Source: Brevundimonas sp. (lineage in GTDB: Bacteria; Pseudomonadota; Alphaproteobacteria; Caulobacterales; Caulobacteraceae). Taken from it: a DNA stretch of 16,924 nt. The notes beneath the pieces are model-generated. The model ran no database searches and was not told where the DNA came from. It was given only the letters and a program-made list of their open reading frames with translations. Position numbers and translations under genes: made by a program. Below are positions 7,403 through 14,951 of the stretch, piece by piece. The stretch's first letter is position 1, and the number at the start of each line of letters is the position of its first letter. Location: the NCBI GenBank assembly GCA_024711185.1, contig JANJTI010000274.1, positions 1 to 16,924 of the forward strand. Direction: 5' to 3'.

Positions 7403-7933
7403 ATGTTCCACCCTGACACGCAATTTCTCATCGACCGCTGGGTCGATCTGGCCCGGCGGCCGGAGGTGCGCGGCGGTCTGCCGTCGCGGGCGGGCCTGAA
7501 GCCGGAGATCCTCGGCTCGCGCCTGCCAAGGGCCTTCCTCCTCGCAGGGACCGGACCGGACTCGACCTTCCGGCTCGCAGGAACGTCGCTGGACGCGCTG
7601 CAGGACCGTCCGCTCGACGGCGCCCGCTTCCTCGACATCTGGTGCGCGTCGTCCCCGGCGCTGGTCGTCCCGGCTCTCGCACAGGCCATGCGCGAGGGTC
7701 GGCCGGTGGTGATCGTCGCGCAGGGGTCCGAAACCGCGCCCCTCGAAGTGTCCCTCGCTCCGCTGCGGGACGCCGGTGGCCGCCCAGGCCTGGTCCTGGG
7801 GCTGATCGCGCCGCTCGTCTCAGCGCGCGCGGTGGAGGGGGAGCCGCAGCGGCTGACGGCTCGGCTGACCATGACCGTCGGCGAGCGCGGACGCCCGGCC
7901 CTCTGCGTCGTCGACGAGCGACGCTCGGCCTGA
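7403..7933 (+). CDS. PAS_5-type single-domain PAS protein
   Basis: This 176-residue protein has no membrane segment or signal peptide and looks cytosolic. The N-terminal pattern fits the PAS_5 family, common in Caulobacterales and other alphaproteobacteria: LIDRWVDLARRPEVRGGLPSR, then PEILGSRLPRAFLLAG, then FRLAGTSLDALQDRPLDGARFLDIWC. No kinase, cyclase or output domain is attached, so it may act as a sensory or adaptor module. The start at 7403 was chosen over an ATG at 7286. A GGAGG lies at 7390-7394 eight bases before it, and the extra 39 residues would be unlike the family. It is divergent from the Cys/Pro-rich gene and converges on the gamma-carbonic anhydrase gene with 16 nt between stops. 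Ligand and partner are unknown. Confidence 0.78.
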   Translation: MFHPDTQFLIDRWVDLARRPEVRGGLPSRAGLKPEILGSRLPRAFLLAGTGPDSTFRLAGTSLDALQDRPLDGARFLDIWCASSPALVVPALAQAMREGRPVVIVAQGSETAPLEVSLAPLRDAGGRPGLVLGLIAPLVSARAVEGEPQRLTARLTMTVGERGRPALCVVDERRSA

Positions 7934-7949
7934 GCCGCCCCCCTTCGGG

Positions 7950-8477
7950 CTACAGCGGAACCAGGCCGTCGACGTACCGCCTCCAGTTCTGGACGTAGTG
8001 GGCGGCCGAAGCCTTCAGCGCCTCGATCTGTCCGGCCTCGAGCTGGCGGACGACCCGTCCCGGCTGGCCCACCACCAGCGAACCATCCGGGATCACCTTG
8101 CCCTCGGTGATCAGGGCGTTGGCGCCGATGATGCAGTTCCGGCCGACCTTCGCGCGGCCCAGCACCACGGCTCCGATTCCGATCAGGCTGTTGTCGCCGA
8201 TCTCGCAGCTGTGCAGCATGACCATGTGGCCCACCGTCACCCCGTCGCCGATGACAAGCGGCTCGCCCGGGTCCGAATGCAGAACGCTGCCGTCCTGGAT
8301 GTTCGTGTTGCGGCCGATGGTGATCGGATCGTTGTCGCCGCGCACGACGGCTCCGAACCAGACGCTGGCGCCGGGCTTGAGAATCACGTCTCCTGCCACC
8401 GTTGCATTCGGCGCCACCCAGTATTCGCCCTCGGGCGGAAGCTGCGGTTTCTTGTCCGCCAACGCATAAACCGTCAT
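7950..8477 (-). CDS. Gamma-carbonic anhydrase family protein (left-handed beta-helix)
   Basis: This 175-residue protein is built of hexapeptide repeats typical of a left-handed beta-helix trimer, for example the [20 protein letters not shown] region and [20 protein letters not shown]. The three zinc-binding histidines of gamma-class carbonic anhydrases are present: His67 in LHSD, His84 in VGHM and His89 in LHSC. Arg46 and Asp48 of the RGD motif are also present. Many bacterial members of this YrdA/PaaY-like group show weak or no CO2 hydration activity in tests, so the reaction is only a family-level expectation. The C-terminal helix (about 145-175) is normal for the family. It is cytosolic and monocistronic, with its promoter in the region shared with phoH. 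Confidence 0.93.
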   Translation of the reverse strand: MTVYALADKKPQLPPEGEYWVAPNATVAGDVILKPGASVWFGAVVRGDNDPITIGRNTNIQDGSVLHSDPGEPLVIGDGVTVGHMVMLHSCEIGDNSLIGIGAVVLGRAKVGRNCIIGANALITEGKVIPDGSLVVGQPGRVVRQLEAGQIEALKASAAHYVQNWRRYVDGLVPL

Positions 8478-8776
8478 CGAAACATCACCTTATCTTGTGC
8501 TCATTCAGCGCTTTAAGCGTTTGGAAACCACGATAGCATCAGAGTGTTCTTGCGATTCGAGGTCGCCATTTCGGCCCCGGATCGGAAGCCGGATCAAGCC
8601 CGGTCCGGCCTGACCCTGGAGACGCGCGTGGCGTGCTCGGTTCGGCGGAGTCCTCCGCTGGAAGATGGTCCTTCCACCGATCCGGGCGGCTGCATCGCAT
8701 CCCCTGCCCTCCTCCTTACCTTCGTTCGAGGCGATGTCTTTGCGGCGTCGCCTTTTTTCATGCCCCGGAGGCGTCC
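8478..8776. promoter_or_regulatory. 299-nt divergent intergenic region and long phoH leader
   Basis: No convincing gene lies here; short open frames have no SD or family likeness. It must hold the promoters for the carbonic anhydrase gene (minus) and phoH (plus). Visible structure: the inverted repeat CGCTT-T-AAGCG at 8509-8519, which could be an operator; a GATTC (GANTC, CcrM-type methylation site) at 8554-8558; a pyrimidine run CCCTCCTCC at 8706-8714, complementary to the phoH SD; and an intrinsic-terminator-like hairpin at 8729-8758. The phoH SD is GGAGG at 8767-8771. Promoter elements were not identified with confidence. Confidence 0.5.
8729..8758 (+). terminator. Intrinsic-terminator-like hairpin in the phoH leader (attenuator or end of a small RNA)
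   Basis: AGGCGATGTC (8729-8738) pairs with GGCGTCGCCT (8744-8753) to give a 10-bp stem with two G-U wobbles and loop TTTGC. It is followed by a T-run through 8758. The hairpin ends 18 nt before the phoH ATG. The bases CGCCT of its 3' arm (8749-8753) could instead pair with AGGCG at 8769-8773, which overlaps the phoH SD, so two mutually exclusive structures can be drawn. Function is inferred. Confidence 0.6.
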
Positions 8777-9556
8777 ATGACCAAGCGTGCGGCCCTGAAG
8801 CGTCAAACCCGTGAGATGTCGCGCGAGCACGGCATCCTCGATTCGCGCCAGTTCACGGAGGACGCCAAGGTTCGGCGGCTTCCCACCCACGCGGGCTGGT
8901 CGCCCTACCCCTCCAATGACGAGCGGGACCAGGGCTACCTCAAGACGCTCAAGCCCAAGTCGGACGGCCAGGCCGAGCTGCTGACGGCCATCGATCACGC
9001 CAACCTCGTCATGGCGCTCGGCCCGGCCGGAACCGGCAAGACCTATCTGGCCGTCGCCAAGGCGGTCGAGGCGCTGGAAGCCGGCAAGGTCGGACGCATC
9101 GTCCTGTCGCGCCCCGCCGTGGAGGCCGGGGAATCGATCGGCTTCCTGCCGGGCGACATGGAGGACAAGCTCGCGCCGTACCTGCGGCCGCTGTACGACG
9201 CCCTTTCGGACCGGCTGTCGATGAAGCGGGTCAAGGCCCTGATGGCCGAGGGGCTGATCGAGATCGCCCCCATCGGCTACATGCGCGGCCGGACGCTGAA
9301 CAACGCCTTCATCGTCGTCGACGAGGCCCAGAACTGCACCTACGTGCAGCTGAAGATGCTGCTCACCCGGCTGGGCTGGCATTCGACGATGGTCGTGACC
9401 GGCGACCCCCACCAGTCGGATTTGCTGCCCGGCGTCTCCGGTCTGTCCGACATCGCCACGCGCCTGGAGGCCGTGCCCGAGATTGCCGTGGTGCGGCTGG
9501 CCGAGCGCGACATCGTCCGCCATCCGCTGGTCGCCTCGATGATCGGGGTGCTCTGA
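8777..9556 (+). CDS. phoH: PhoH family P-loop ATPase
   Basis: This cytosolic protein of 259 residues has a Walker A, GPAGTGKT (82-89), and a Walker B, FIVVDEAQN (Asp182, Glu183). The PhoH-typical stretches GRIVLSRPAVEAGESIGFLPGD (split over 106-127) and VVTGDPHQSDLLPGV (206-220) are both present. PhoH proteins are ATPases with helicase-like folds, linked to phosphate starvation in E. coli and to RNA metabolism in other groups; the role here is unknown. The start at 8777 was chosen because GGAGG lies five bases upstream. The frame stays open back to 8633, but that extension would run through the leader hairpin and has no family likeness. The gene converges on the antiporter with only 3 nt between stops. 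The leader suggests post-initiation control. Confidence 0.92.
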   Translation: MTKRAALKRQTREMSREHGILDSRQFTEDAKVRRLPTHAGWSPYPSNDERDQGYLKTLKPKSDGQAELLTAIDHANLVMALGPAGTGKTYLAVAKAVEALEAGKVGRIVLSRPAVEAGESIGFLPGDMEDKLAPYLRPLYDALSDRLSMKRVKALMAEGLIEIAPIGYMRGRTLNNAFIVVDEAQNCTYVQLKMLLTRLGWHSTMVVTGDPHQSDLLPGVSGLSDIATRLEAVPEIAVVRLAERDIVRHPLVASMIGVL

Positions 9557-9559
9557 CGG

Positions 9560-10789
9560 TCAGATCAGATCCGTCACCCGGGCCGGCTCCGGCGCAGGCG
9601 CCGGCTCGGGAGGTCGGGCGCCGAGACGGTCCACCAGGGCGAAGACGAACGGGTTCAGCGAGATCGACAGCAGGGCGGCCGCGAGCACGAGGTCGTGGGT
9701 CTCGCGGCTCATCGCGCCGAGGGAAACTGAAAGCGCGGCGAGGATGAAGCTGAACTCGCCGATCTGGGCCAGGCTCGCGGCGACGGTAAGGCTCGTGGCC
9801 CGGTCCAGCCTGAACAGCGTCGTGATGGCCAGGGCGGCCAGCGACTTGCCGACGATGACGATGGCCAGCACCCCAAGCACCGCCAGGGGCTCGCGGACGA
9901 GGATTCCCGGATCGAACAGCATGCCGACCGAAACGAAGAACAGCACCGCGAACGCGTCCCGCAGCGGCAGCGAGCGCTCGGCGGCGTTGTGGCCGAGGGG
10001 GGAACTGTTCAACACCAGCCCGGCGAGGAAAGCCCCGAGCGCAAAGGAGTGGAACATCCGGTAGGCGACCCAGGCGATGCCCAGCGCCATGGCCAGCACG
10101 CCGAGGGTGAAGAGCTCCCGCGATCGGGTGTGGGCGATGCGCACCAGCACCCACGGGAGCACGCGCGGCCCGACCACCAGCATCGCCCCGACGAAGAGGG
10201 CGACCTTGCCGAGCGTCCACGCCATGGACCGGGCAAGCTCGCCGCCGTTCAGGGTTTCGCCGGGGGCGACGACGAGCAGCGGCATCACGACCAGGGCGAT
10301 GACGATGACAAGGTCCTCCACGATCAGCCAGCCGACGGCGATTCGCCCCACTTCGGACCTGAGCTGCTTGCGCTCTTCGACGGCGCGCAGCAGGACCACG
10401 GTGGAGGCCACCGAGAGGGCGAAGCCGAGGAGAAAGGCCTCGATGTCCGGCAGGCCCAGGGCGAAGCGCCCCAGCAGCCAGCCGAGGCCGCAGGCGACGG
10501 CGATCTGCACCAGCGCTCCGGGGACCGCCACCTTGCGCACCTTCATCAGGTCCGAGGGCGAGAAATGCAGCCCCACACCGAACATCAGAAGGATGACGCC
10601 GATTTCGGCCAGCTGGGGCGCGAGCTCGGTGTCGGCGACAAAGCCTGCCGTGAAGGGGCCCACGGCGACGCCAGCCAGCAGATAGCCCACCAGCGGCGAG
10701 AGTTTCAGCCGGTTCGCAATCATCCCGAACACGAAGGCGAGCACGAAACCGCCGACGAGAGTGAGAATCAGGCTGTCGGCATGCGGCAT
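9560..10789 (-). CDS. CPA2-family monovalent cation:proton antiporter, YbaL/KefB-like, lacking the RCK domain
   Basis: This inner-membrane transporter of 409 residues has about 12 hydrophobic segments across its length. Family markers include LVGYLLAGVAVGPFTAGFV near the N-terminus, LAEIGVILLMFGVGLHFS (about 63-80) and ALSVASTVVLLRAVEER. It also has WLIVEDLVIVIALVVMPLL, with the acidic ED pair typical of the ion-binding helix. CPA2 members exchange K+ or Na+ for protons. YbaL and KefB carry a C-terminal TrkA-N/RCK regulatory domain of about 120 residues. Here the chain stops after the last membrane helix and a short Pro/Ala-rich tail. The start at 10789 was chosen because CTCC at 10795-10798 reads GGAG on the minus strand at good spacing; an in-frame ATG at 10837 adds 16 unlikely residues. 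It is convergent with phoH and divergent from lspA. Confidence 0.88.
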   Translation of the reverse strand: MPHADSLILTLVGGFVLAFVFGMIANRLKLSPLVGYLLAGVAVGPFTAGFVADTELAPQLAEIGVILLMFGVGLHFSPSDLMKVRKVAVPGALVQIAVACGLGWLLGRFALGLPDIEAFLLGFALSVASTVVLLRAVEERKQLRSEVGRIAVGWLIVEDLVIVIALVVMPLLVVAPGETLNGGELARSMAWTLGKVALFVGAMLVVGPRVLPWVLVRIAHTRSRELFTLGVLAMALGIAWVAYRMFHSFALGAFLAGLVLNSSPLGHNAAERSLPLRDAFAVLFFVSVGMLFDPGILVREPLAVLGVLAIVIVGKSLAALAITTLFRLDRATSLTVAASLAQIGEFSFILAALSVSLGAMSRETHDLVLAAALLSISLNPFVFALVDRLGARPPEPAPAPEPARVTDLI

Positions 10790-10950
10790 CGGCGCTCCGT
10801 CTCGGGCGGTTCGGGTGGCGGGGGCGGAGGCTCTCAACTGGAGCCTGGAAGGTTCCGGGGCAAGCCCAAACAGCTTCGACGGAGCGCGATTGCCCCTTCG
10901 CGAGCGGCGCCCGGGCTGCTAACCGGAACCGCCACCATCCAGCGAACCGA
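10790..10950. promoter_or_regulatory. Divergent intergenic region between the antiporter and lspA genes
   Basis: This holds the promoters for both genes. Two inverted repeats are visible: AGGCTC/GAGCCT (10828-10833 and 10841-10846, 7-nt loop) and GGGGCAA/TTGCCCC (10857-10863 and 10890-10896, 26-nt loop). Either could be an operator or a leader hairpin. No clean SD precedes the lspA ATG, where the sequence is CAGCGAACCG. Confidence 0.35.
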
Positions 10951-11460
10951 ATGAAAATCCCCCGCATCGCTTACGCCGCCTACGGCTTCGCCCTTGCCGT
11001 CATCGTTCTCGACCAGTTGTCCAAGGCATGGGTGGTCGGCCCGCTGAACCTGCCGGAAGTCCGCCATATCCCCGTCTGGGAGCCGGTCTTCGCCCTGACC
11101 TGGGTGCGCAACTTCGGCGTCAGCTTCGGCCTGTTCGGCGACGGATCGGCGCGCTGGCTGCTCACCCTCTTCTCGATCGGCGTCTCGGCTGTGCTGGCGG
11201 TCTGGGCGACCCGGACGAACCGTCGCCTGCTGATCAGCGCCCTCGGCCTGGTCATGGGGGGCGCCCTGGGCAACGTCATCGACCGGATCCGTTTCGGTTA
11301 CGTGGTCGACTTCCTGGACTTCTCCGGTCTGGGCTTCCCGTGGGTGTTCAACATCGCAGACGCCGCGATCAACATCGGCGTCGCACTCCTGATCCTGGAC
11401 GCCCTGCTCTCAGAGCGTGCTGCCAAGCGCGACGCCGCTGGCGAGAACCGGGCAGGCTGA
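10951..11460 (+). CDS. lspA: Lipoprotein signal peptidase (signal peptidase II)
   Basis: LspA is the aspartic inner-membrane protease that removes signal peptides from diacylglyceryl-modified prolipoproteins, cutting before the lipobox Cys. The protein is 169 residues with four membrane segments, the normal size. Conserved blocks are intact: VLDQLSKAWV (about 19-28), RNFGVSFGLF (53-62, with the conserved Asn54), GNVIDRIRFGYVVDF (107-121) and FNIADAAINIG (133-143). The two catalytic aspartates correspond to Asp120 and Asp137. The start lacks a strong SD but is the only one that places the first helix correctly. In many alphaproteobacteria ileS lies just before lspA. Here the upstream neighbour is a divergent antiporter gene, so the usual ileS linkage is broken. 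The DUF3035 lipoprotein gene follows in the same direction. Confidence 0.97.
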   Translation: MKIPRIAYAAYGFALAVIVLDQLSKAWVVGPLNLPEVRHIPVWEPVFALTWVRNFGVSFGLFGDGSARWLLTLFSIGVSAVLAVWATRTNRRLLISALGLVMGGALGNVIDRIRFGYVVDFLDFSGLGFPWVFNIADAAINIGVALLILDALLSERAAKRDAAGENRAG

Positions 11461-11556
11461 TCGCGGCAGCGGTTGGCCTCGCCGCTGAAAAGTCGTAATC
11501 AGCCGCTTCCTCTAGGGATTATGCGCGCCTCTTCCGGCGCCGCACCGGGATCGATC

Positions 11557-12120
11557 ATGCGCCTTCGCACCGCCGCCGTTCTGACCATCGCCGCCTCGAC
11601 GCTCGCGCTCGGCGCGTGCTCCAGCCTTCGGCAGGGCATCGGGCTGACAAAGGTGACGCCCGACGAGTTCCTGACCGTCTCCACCGCGCCCCTCACGGTG
11701 CCGCCCGAATACGGACTGCGTCCGCCGGCCCCCGGCCAGCCGCGCCCGCAGGAACTGGCCCCCGAGTCGGCGGCCCGCCAGATCCTCCTCGGCCAGCGTC
11801 AGGCTGTGACCCGCTCGCCGGGCGAACAGGTGCTGGTGGCCCAGGCCGGCGGCGACCGCGCCGATCCCCTGGCCCGCTACGTCATCGACGACGAGTTCGG
11901 CGACCTCGCCCACAAGGAAGAGGGCTGGGCCAACCGCATCCTGTTCTGGCGTCGGGACGATCCGTCCACCCGGGGCCCCTCGACGACCCAGTCCCCGGAA
12001 GGTCAGGTCACCATCGACGCGGCCAGCGAGTACGCCCGCGTCCAGGCCCTGACCGGCGGAAACGCCGGCATCCTGATCGCTCCGCGCCGGGACAGCGGGT
12101 TCAAGCTGCCGGGCCTCTAG
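11557..12120 (+). CDS. DUF3035-family lipoprotein
   Basis: This 187-residue protein starts with a lipoprotein signal MRLRTAAVLTIAASTLALGA and lipobox Cys21 (LGAC), so it should be lipidated and envelope-anchored. The segment GLTKVTPDEFLTVSTAPLTV followed by PPEYGLRPPAPGQPRPQE is the hallmark of DUF3035, a beta-barrel-assembly-like alphaproteobacterial family of unknown function. The start at 11557 was preferred over ATG 11521 because it places the signal peptide at the very N-terminus; both lack a strong SD. It lies 96 nt downstream of lspA in the same direction, a conserved pairing in alphaproteobacteria. LspA would process this very protein. The gene ends just before a hairpin terminator. 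Confidence 0.87.
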   Translation: MRLRTAAVLTIAASTLALGACSSLRQGIGLTKVTPDEFLTVSTAPLTVPPEYGLRPPAPGQPRPQELAPESAARQILLGQRQAVTRSPGEQVLVAQAGGDRADPLARYVIDDEFGDLAHKEEGWANRILFWRRDDPSTRGPSTTQSPEGQVTIDAASEYARVQALTGGNAGILIAPRRDSGFKLPGL

Positions 12121-12138
12121 GGCGGGCTGCAACAAGCG

Positions 12139-12169
12139 AACGGCCCGGGCGCGCGCCGTCCGGGCCGTT
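12139..12169. terminator. Bidirectional terminator between the DUF3035 and EamA genes
   Basis: AACGGCCCGG (12139-12148) and CCGGGCCGTT (12160-12169) form a perfect 10-bp stem with an 11-nt GC-rich loop. It sits between the stops of two convergent genes (12120 and 12176). T-runs are short (TTT on the plus strand), but the position and symmetry fit a shared terminator. Confidence 0.75.
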
Positions 12170-12175
12170 TGCGTG

Positions 12176-13084
12176 TTAGGCCTTGGCGGCGCCCGCGCGC
12201 AGGCCGCGCTCGGCCAGGGCGACCAGGGCCACGCCGCCCATGGTGAGAGCCGCCCCGATCAGGATCTGCGGCGTCAGCACGTCGCCCATGAAGGCCCACC
12301 CGATCAGGATCGACACCACGGGGGTCGCCAGCAGATACGGCGTCACCCGCCCCGCCTCCCGTTGCTGGACCAGCCAGAACACCAACGTCGTCGCCAGCAC
12401 CGAGGACACCAGACCCGCCCAGGCGAGGCTGGCCCAGACCATGGCGTCCGCCTGCCGCAGCGCCGGGGCCTGGCCCGTCTCGAAGACAGCGGAGCCGAAG
12501 GCGAGGGTCGGGAGGGCGACGAGCGCCAGCAGGCCCTGCATCTTCAGCGGCGGGATCGAGGTGGTTCGCCGGGCGATCACCGTGGTCATCGCCCACGCAG
12601 CCGAGGCGGCTATGCCCACGAGGATGCCCTTCCAGTCGGCGATCGCGTGCGCGTCCAGGGTCATCCAGGCCACGCCGAGGAAGGCCACGCCCATGCCGGC
12701 CAGCGCGACGCGCGACAGGCGCTCTCCAAGAACCAGAAATGCGAACAGGGCCGTGAACGGCACCCACAGCTGCGCCGCGACCGAAACGGGACTGACGTCG
12801 TTGGCCAGCCAGAAGGCGAGGTAGATGAGGCCGTAGTGCAGGGGACCACCCAGGCCGACGATCAGCAGCAGGCTCTTCCAGTTGGGGAACGGCGGCCGGA
12901 CGAAGGGGACGAGGCAGACGGCCGCGATGGCGAATCGCAGCGAGCCCGTCAGCAACGGGGGCAGGGTCTCCGTCGCCAGCTTGGCGGCGGCGTTGTTGAC
13001 GCCCCAGATGACCACCACCGCGGCGATGGCGGCGATCTCGGCAGGGGTCAGTGCGGCAGGAGGAGGAGGAGCGGCGGACTTCAC
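12176..13084 (-). CDS. EamA/DMT superfamily transporter
   Basis: This inner-membrane protein of 302 residues has about ten predicted membrane segments in two EamA-type halves of five. Typical signatures are the first-helix VVVIWGVNNAAAKLA, the LRFAIAAVCL segment in TM2 and the TPYLLATPVVSILIGWAFMGDVLT segment (split around 255-280) near the end. The family exports small metabolites such as amino acids or their analogues; the substrate cannot be read from sequence. The start is GTG at 13082-13084, with a purine-rich GGGACGG just upstream. The frame stays open further back, but no better start with a membrane-protein N-terminus appears. It is convergent with the DUF3035 gene and lies 73 nt downstream of the DUF2269 gene on the same strand, so it could be a distal member of that transcript. 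Confidence 0.9.
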   Translation of the reverse strand: MKSAAPPPPAALTPAEIAAIAAVVVIWGVNNAAAKLATETLPPLLTGSLRFAIAAVCLVPFVRPPFPNWKSLLLIVGLGGPLHYGLIYLAFWLANDVSPVSVAAQLWVPFTALFAFLVLGERLSRVALAGMGVAFLGVAWMTLDAHAIADWKGILVGIAASAAWAMTTVIARRTTSIPPLKMQGLLALVALPTLAFGSAVFETGQAPALRQADAMVWASLAWAGLVSSVLATTLVFWLVQQREAGRVTPYLLATPVVSILIGWAFMGDVLTPQILIGAALTMGGVALVALAERGLRAGAAKA

Positions 13085-13157
13085 CCGTCCCGCCTACTCC
13101 GCCCGGTCGCCCCGGGCGAGAGGCCGGCGCGACACTTCGCATTTCAGAATGTGGCGA

Positions 13158-13631
13158 TCAGAACGACGGCCGGGACAGCATCAGCACATAGACGCCGATC
13201 ACGCCGGCGAAGGCGGGCCAGCCGAGCGCGAACCAGATCCGGTACAGCCGGTCATAGGCCTCGGGCAGGGGTCGGCCCGCGGCGGCGGCTTCCGCGGCGA
13301 GGCGGGTCAGTCTCTGCTGGATCCAGACCACCGGCAGCCAGCAGGCGCCGACAAGGACGAACAGGGCGTAGCTGGCCAGCAGCCACGGCTCGTCCAGGGC
13401 GTAACCCTGCAGACGGATCAGAAGCAGTCCGCTGACGGGCTGGACCACGACCGCCGTGGCCGTGAAGAGGAAATCGGCGAGAACGACCATCCGCCCGACA
13501 GCGGCCGCGACGGAAGGATCGCGCGTCCGCCGCGCCCGAACCATGAAGAAGGCGATGCCCGCGCCGGTCCCGAACAACACGGCCGCCGAGAGGAGGTGGA
13601 CCAGCTTCAGCAGCACGTAGGCGTCGATCAT
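13158..13631 (-). CDS. DUF2269 family integral membrane protein
   Basis: This 157-residue protein has four hydrophobic segments: about 5-27 (VLLKLVHLLSAAVLFGTGAG), 50-72, 80-103 and 136-155. The first carries the His and Gly residues typical of DUF2269 (LKLVHLLSA, FGTGAGIAFF). The function of the family is unknown. The ATG at 13629-13631 overlaps the stop of the preceding SDR-DoxX gene in the ATGA arrangement, so the two are translationally coupled. That pairing of an SDR-DoxX protein with a DUF2269 protein recurs in proteobacteria, which supports a shared membrane-linked redox role. This role is inference from neighbourhood. Confidence 0.85.
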   Translation of the reverse strand: MIDAYVLLKLVHLLSAAVLFGTGAGIAFFMVRARRTRDPSVAAAVGRMVVLADFLFTATAVVVQPVSGLLLIRLQGYALDEPWLLASYALFVLVGACWLPVVWIQQRLTRLAAEAAAAGRPLPEAYDRLYRIWFALGWPAFAGVIGVYVLMLSRPSF

Positions 13632-14935
13632 CGCCGTGCGTCCGTCGCCGCCACGAACAGGCACAGGGCCATCATCGGGATCACCTTCAGCCACGGGCCG
13701 AGCGGATCCGCCCAGTACTGCGGCAAGCTGATGGTCGCCGCCGCGAGATAGCCGACCGTGGCGACGGCCATGGCTATCGCCACGCGAGCCGTCCACGGTC
13801 GAATGAACAGCGCCAGGCCGAGGACGACGTCGAGCGCGGCGCCCCAGCCGGCGATGGGCCCGGCCCAGCGGCCGTACCCGCCCTCGTGCAGCACGGCGAC
13901 GGCCCGCTCCCAGCCGGGGCCGAAGGTGACCAGACCGGTCAGCAACCAGAACAGGCCAAGCGCGGCTATCGCCACCGGCCGCACGAACCAGAGTCGCGCA
14001 TGCCAGACGTCCTGTACCGAGGCCGGCGCGCCCGACAGGGTCTTGGCAGGGCCGCGGGCACGCACCCCGAGCGCCTCCCGCCAGTCGTCCTCGCGCCCCG
14101 CGACATCATGGTCGAGCTGTCGCATCGAGGTGGACGTCAGCGGCGAGAACCAGCCCGCCCGCGCCAGCAGGTCGCCGATGCGAAGGACCGGTGCGGCGAG
14201 CGGTCGCGGAACAGGCACGACCGGGGCGGCGGGCAGGCCCAGCCAGCCCCGGTAGAGCCGAAGCAGCTCCGCGAGGCTGAGCGCCTCCGGACCCGCCACG
14301 TCGAAGCTCCGGTGGACCGCTTGCGGCCGCTCGAGAGCGGCGGCCACGGCGGCGGTGAGATCGTCCATGGCGACCGGCCGGACCGTCTGCTCGCCGCCGA
14401 CCACCGGAATGGCCGCCGGGAACGCCGCCAGCGCGCGGATCAGGCCGGTGCCTCCGAAGGCGCCGCGTCCAAGGACCAGCGAAGGACGCAGGATCGTCCA
14501 TTCGAGGCGACTGGCCCGCACCAGTCGCTCGGTCTCCGCCTTGGTGCGGGCGTAGGCGGTGCCGGCGGCCTCATCGGCCCCGACGGCGGAGAGAAGGACC
14601 AGTCTCCGCACGCCCGCGCTTTCGCAGGCCTTGATCAGCGCCCGCGGCCCCTCCACGTGCGCGGCGCGGGTGTCGTCGCCGCCGCCGTCCTGCAGCACCC
14701 CGACGCAGTTCACAACCGCATCGACGCCGTCCAGCAGCGGGCGCCAGCTCTCAGGGTCGTCGAGCGTGCGGAAGTCGGCGGCGGCCCATTCGAGCCCGGG
14801 CGCTCGCCGCGCCGCCTCGGCCGGTCGTCGCGCCGTGGCGCGGACGGCCCATCCTTCGGCCGCCAGCGCCGCCGCGACATGACTGCCGATGAAGCCGTTC
14901 GCTCCCAGCACCAGAACGCGCCCCCGCGACGTCAT
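13628..14935 (-). CDS. NAD(P)-binding SDR-family protein fused to a DoxX-like membrane domain
   Basis: This is a 435-residue two-part protein. Residues 1-290 are an atypical short-chain dehydrogenase/NAD(P)-binding domain with the Rossmann motif GANGFIG (11-17). It also has VVNCVGVLQDGGGDD, LVLLSAVGADEAAGTAYARTK (split over 113-135) and EWTILRPSLVLGRGAFG. The conserved YxxxK is represented by YARTK. From about residue 305 come four membrane helices of a DoxX-like domain, starting FVRPVAIAALGLFWLLTGL. So it is anchored in the inner membrane with the Rossmann part probably in the cytosol. Its ATG is 16 nt after the ssb stop on the same strand with only a weak SD, so it may be co-transcribed with ssb. 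It overlaps the DUF2269 gene by four bases. Substrate unknown. Confidence 0.9.
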   Translation of the reverse strand: MTSRGRVLVLGANGFIGSHVAAALAAEGWAVRATARRPAEAARRAPGLEWAAADFRTLDDPESWRPLLDGVDAVVNCVGVLQDGGGDDTRAAHVEGPRALIKACESAGVRRLVLLSAVGADEAAGTAYARTKAETERLVRASRLEWTILRPSLVLGRGAFGGTGLIRALAAFPAAIPVVGGEQTVRPVAMDDLTAAVAAALERPQAVHRSFDVAGPEALSLAELLRLYRGWLGLPAAPVVPVPRPLAAPVLRIGDLLARAGWFSPLTSTSMRQLDHDVAGREDDWREALGVRARGPAKTLSGAPASVQDVWHARLWFVRPVAIAALGLFWLLTGLVTFGPGWERAVAVLHEGGYGRWAGPIAGWGAALDVVLGLALFIRPWTARVAIAMAVATVGYLAAATISLPQYWADPLGPWLKVIPMMALCLFVAATDARR

Positions 14936-14951
14936 GGCGTGCGGCCTGCCG

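Noticed and set aside
8544..8780. Short open frames in the phoH leader as a small protein gene
   Set aside because: They lack a ribosome site and plausible composition, and they run through the leader hairpin.
9363..10967. Minus-strand open frame of 534 codons overlapping phoH and the antiporter
   Set aside because: It is out of frame with the antiporter, whose membrane helices and family motifs are clear, and has Arg/Pro-rich shadow composition.
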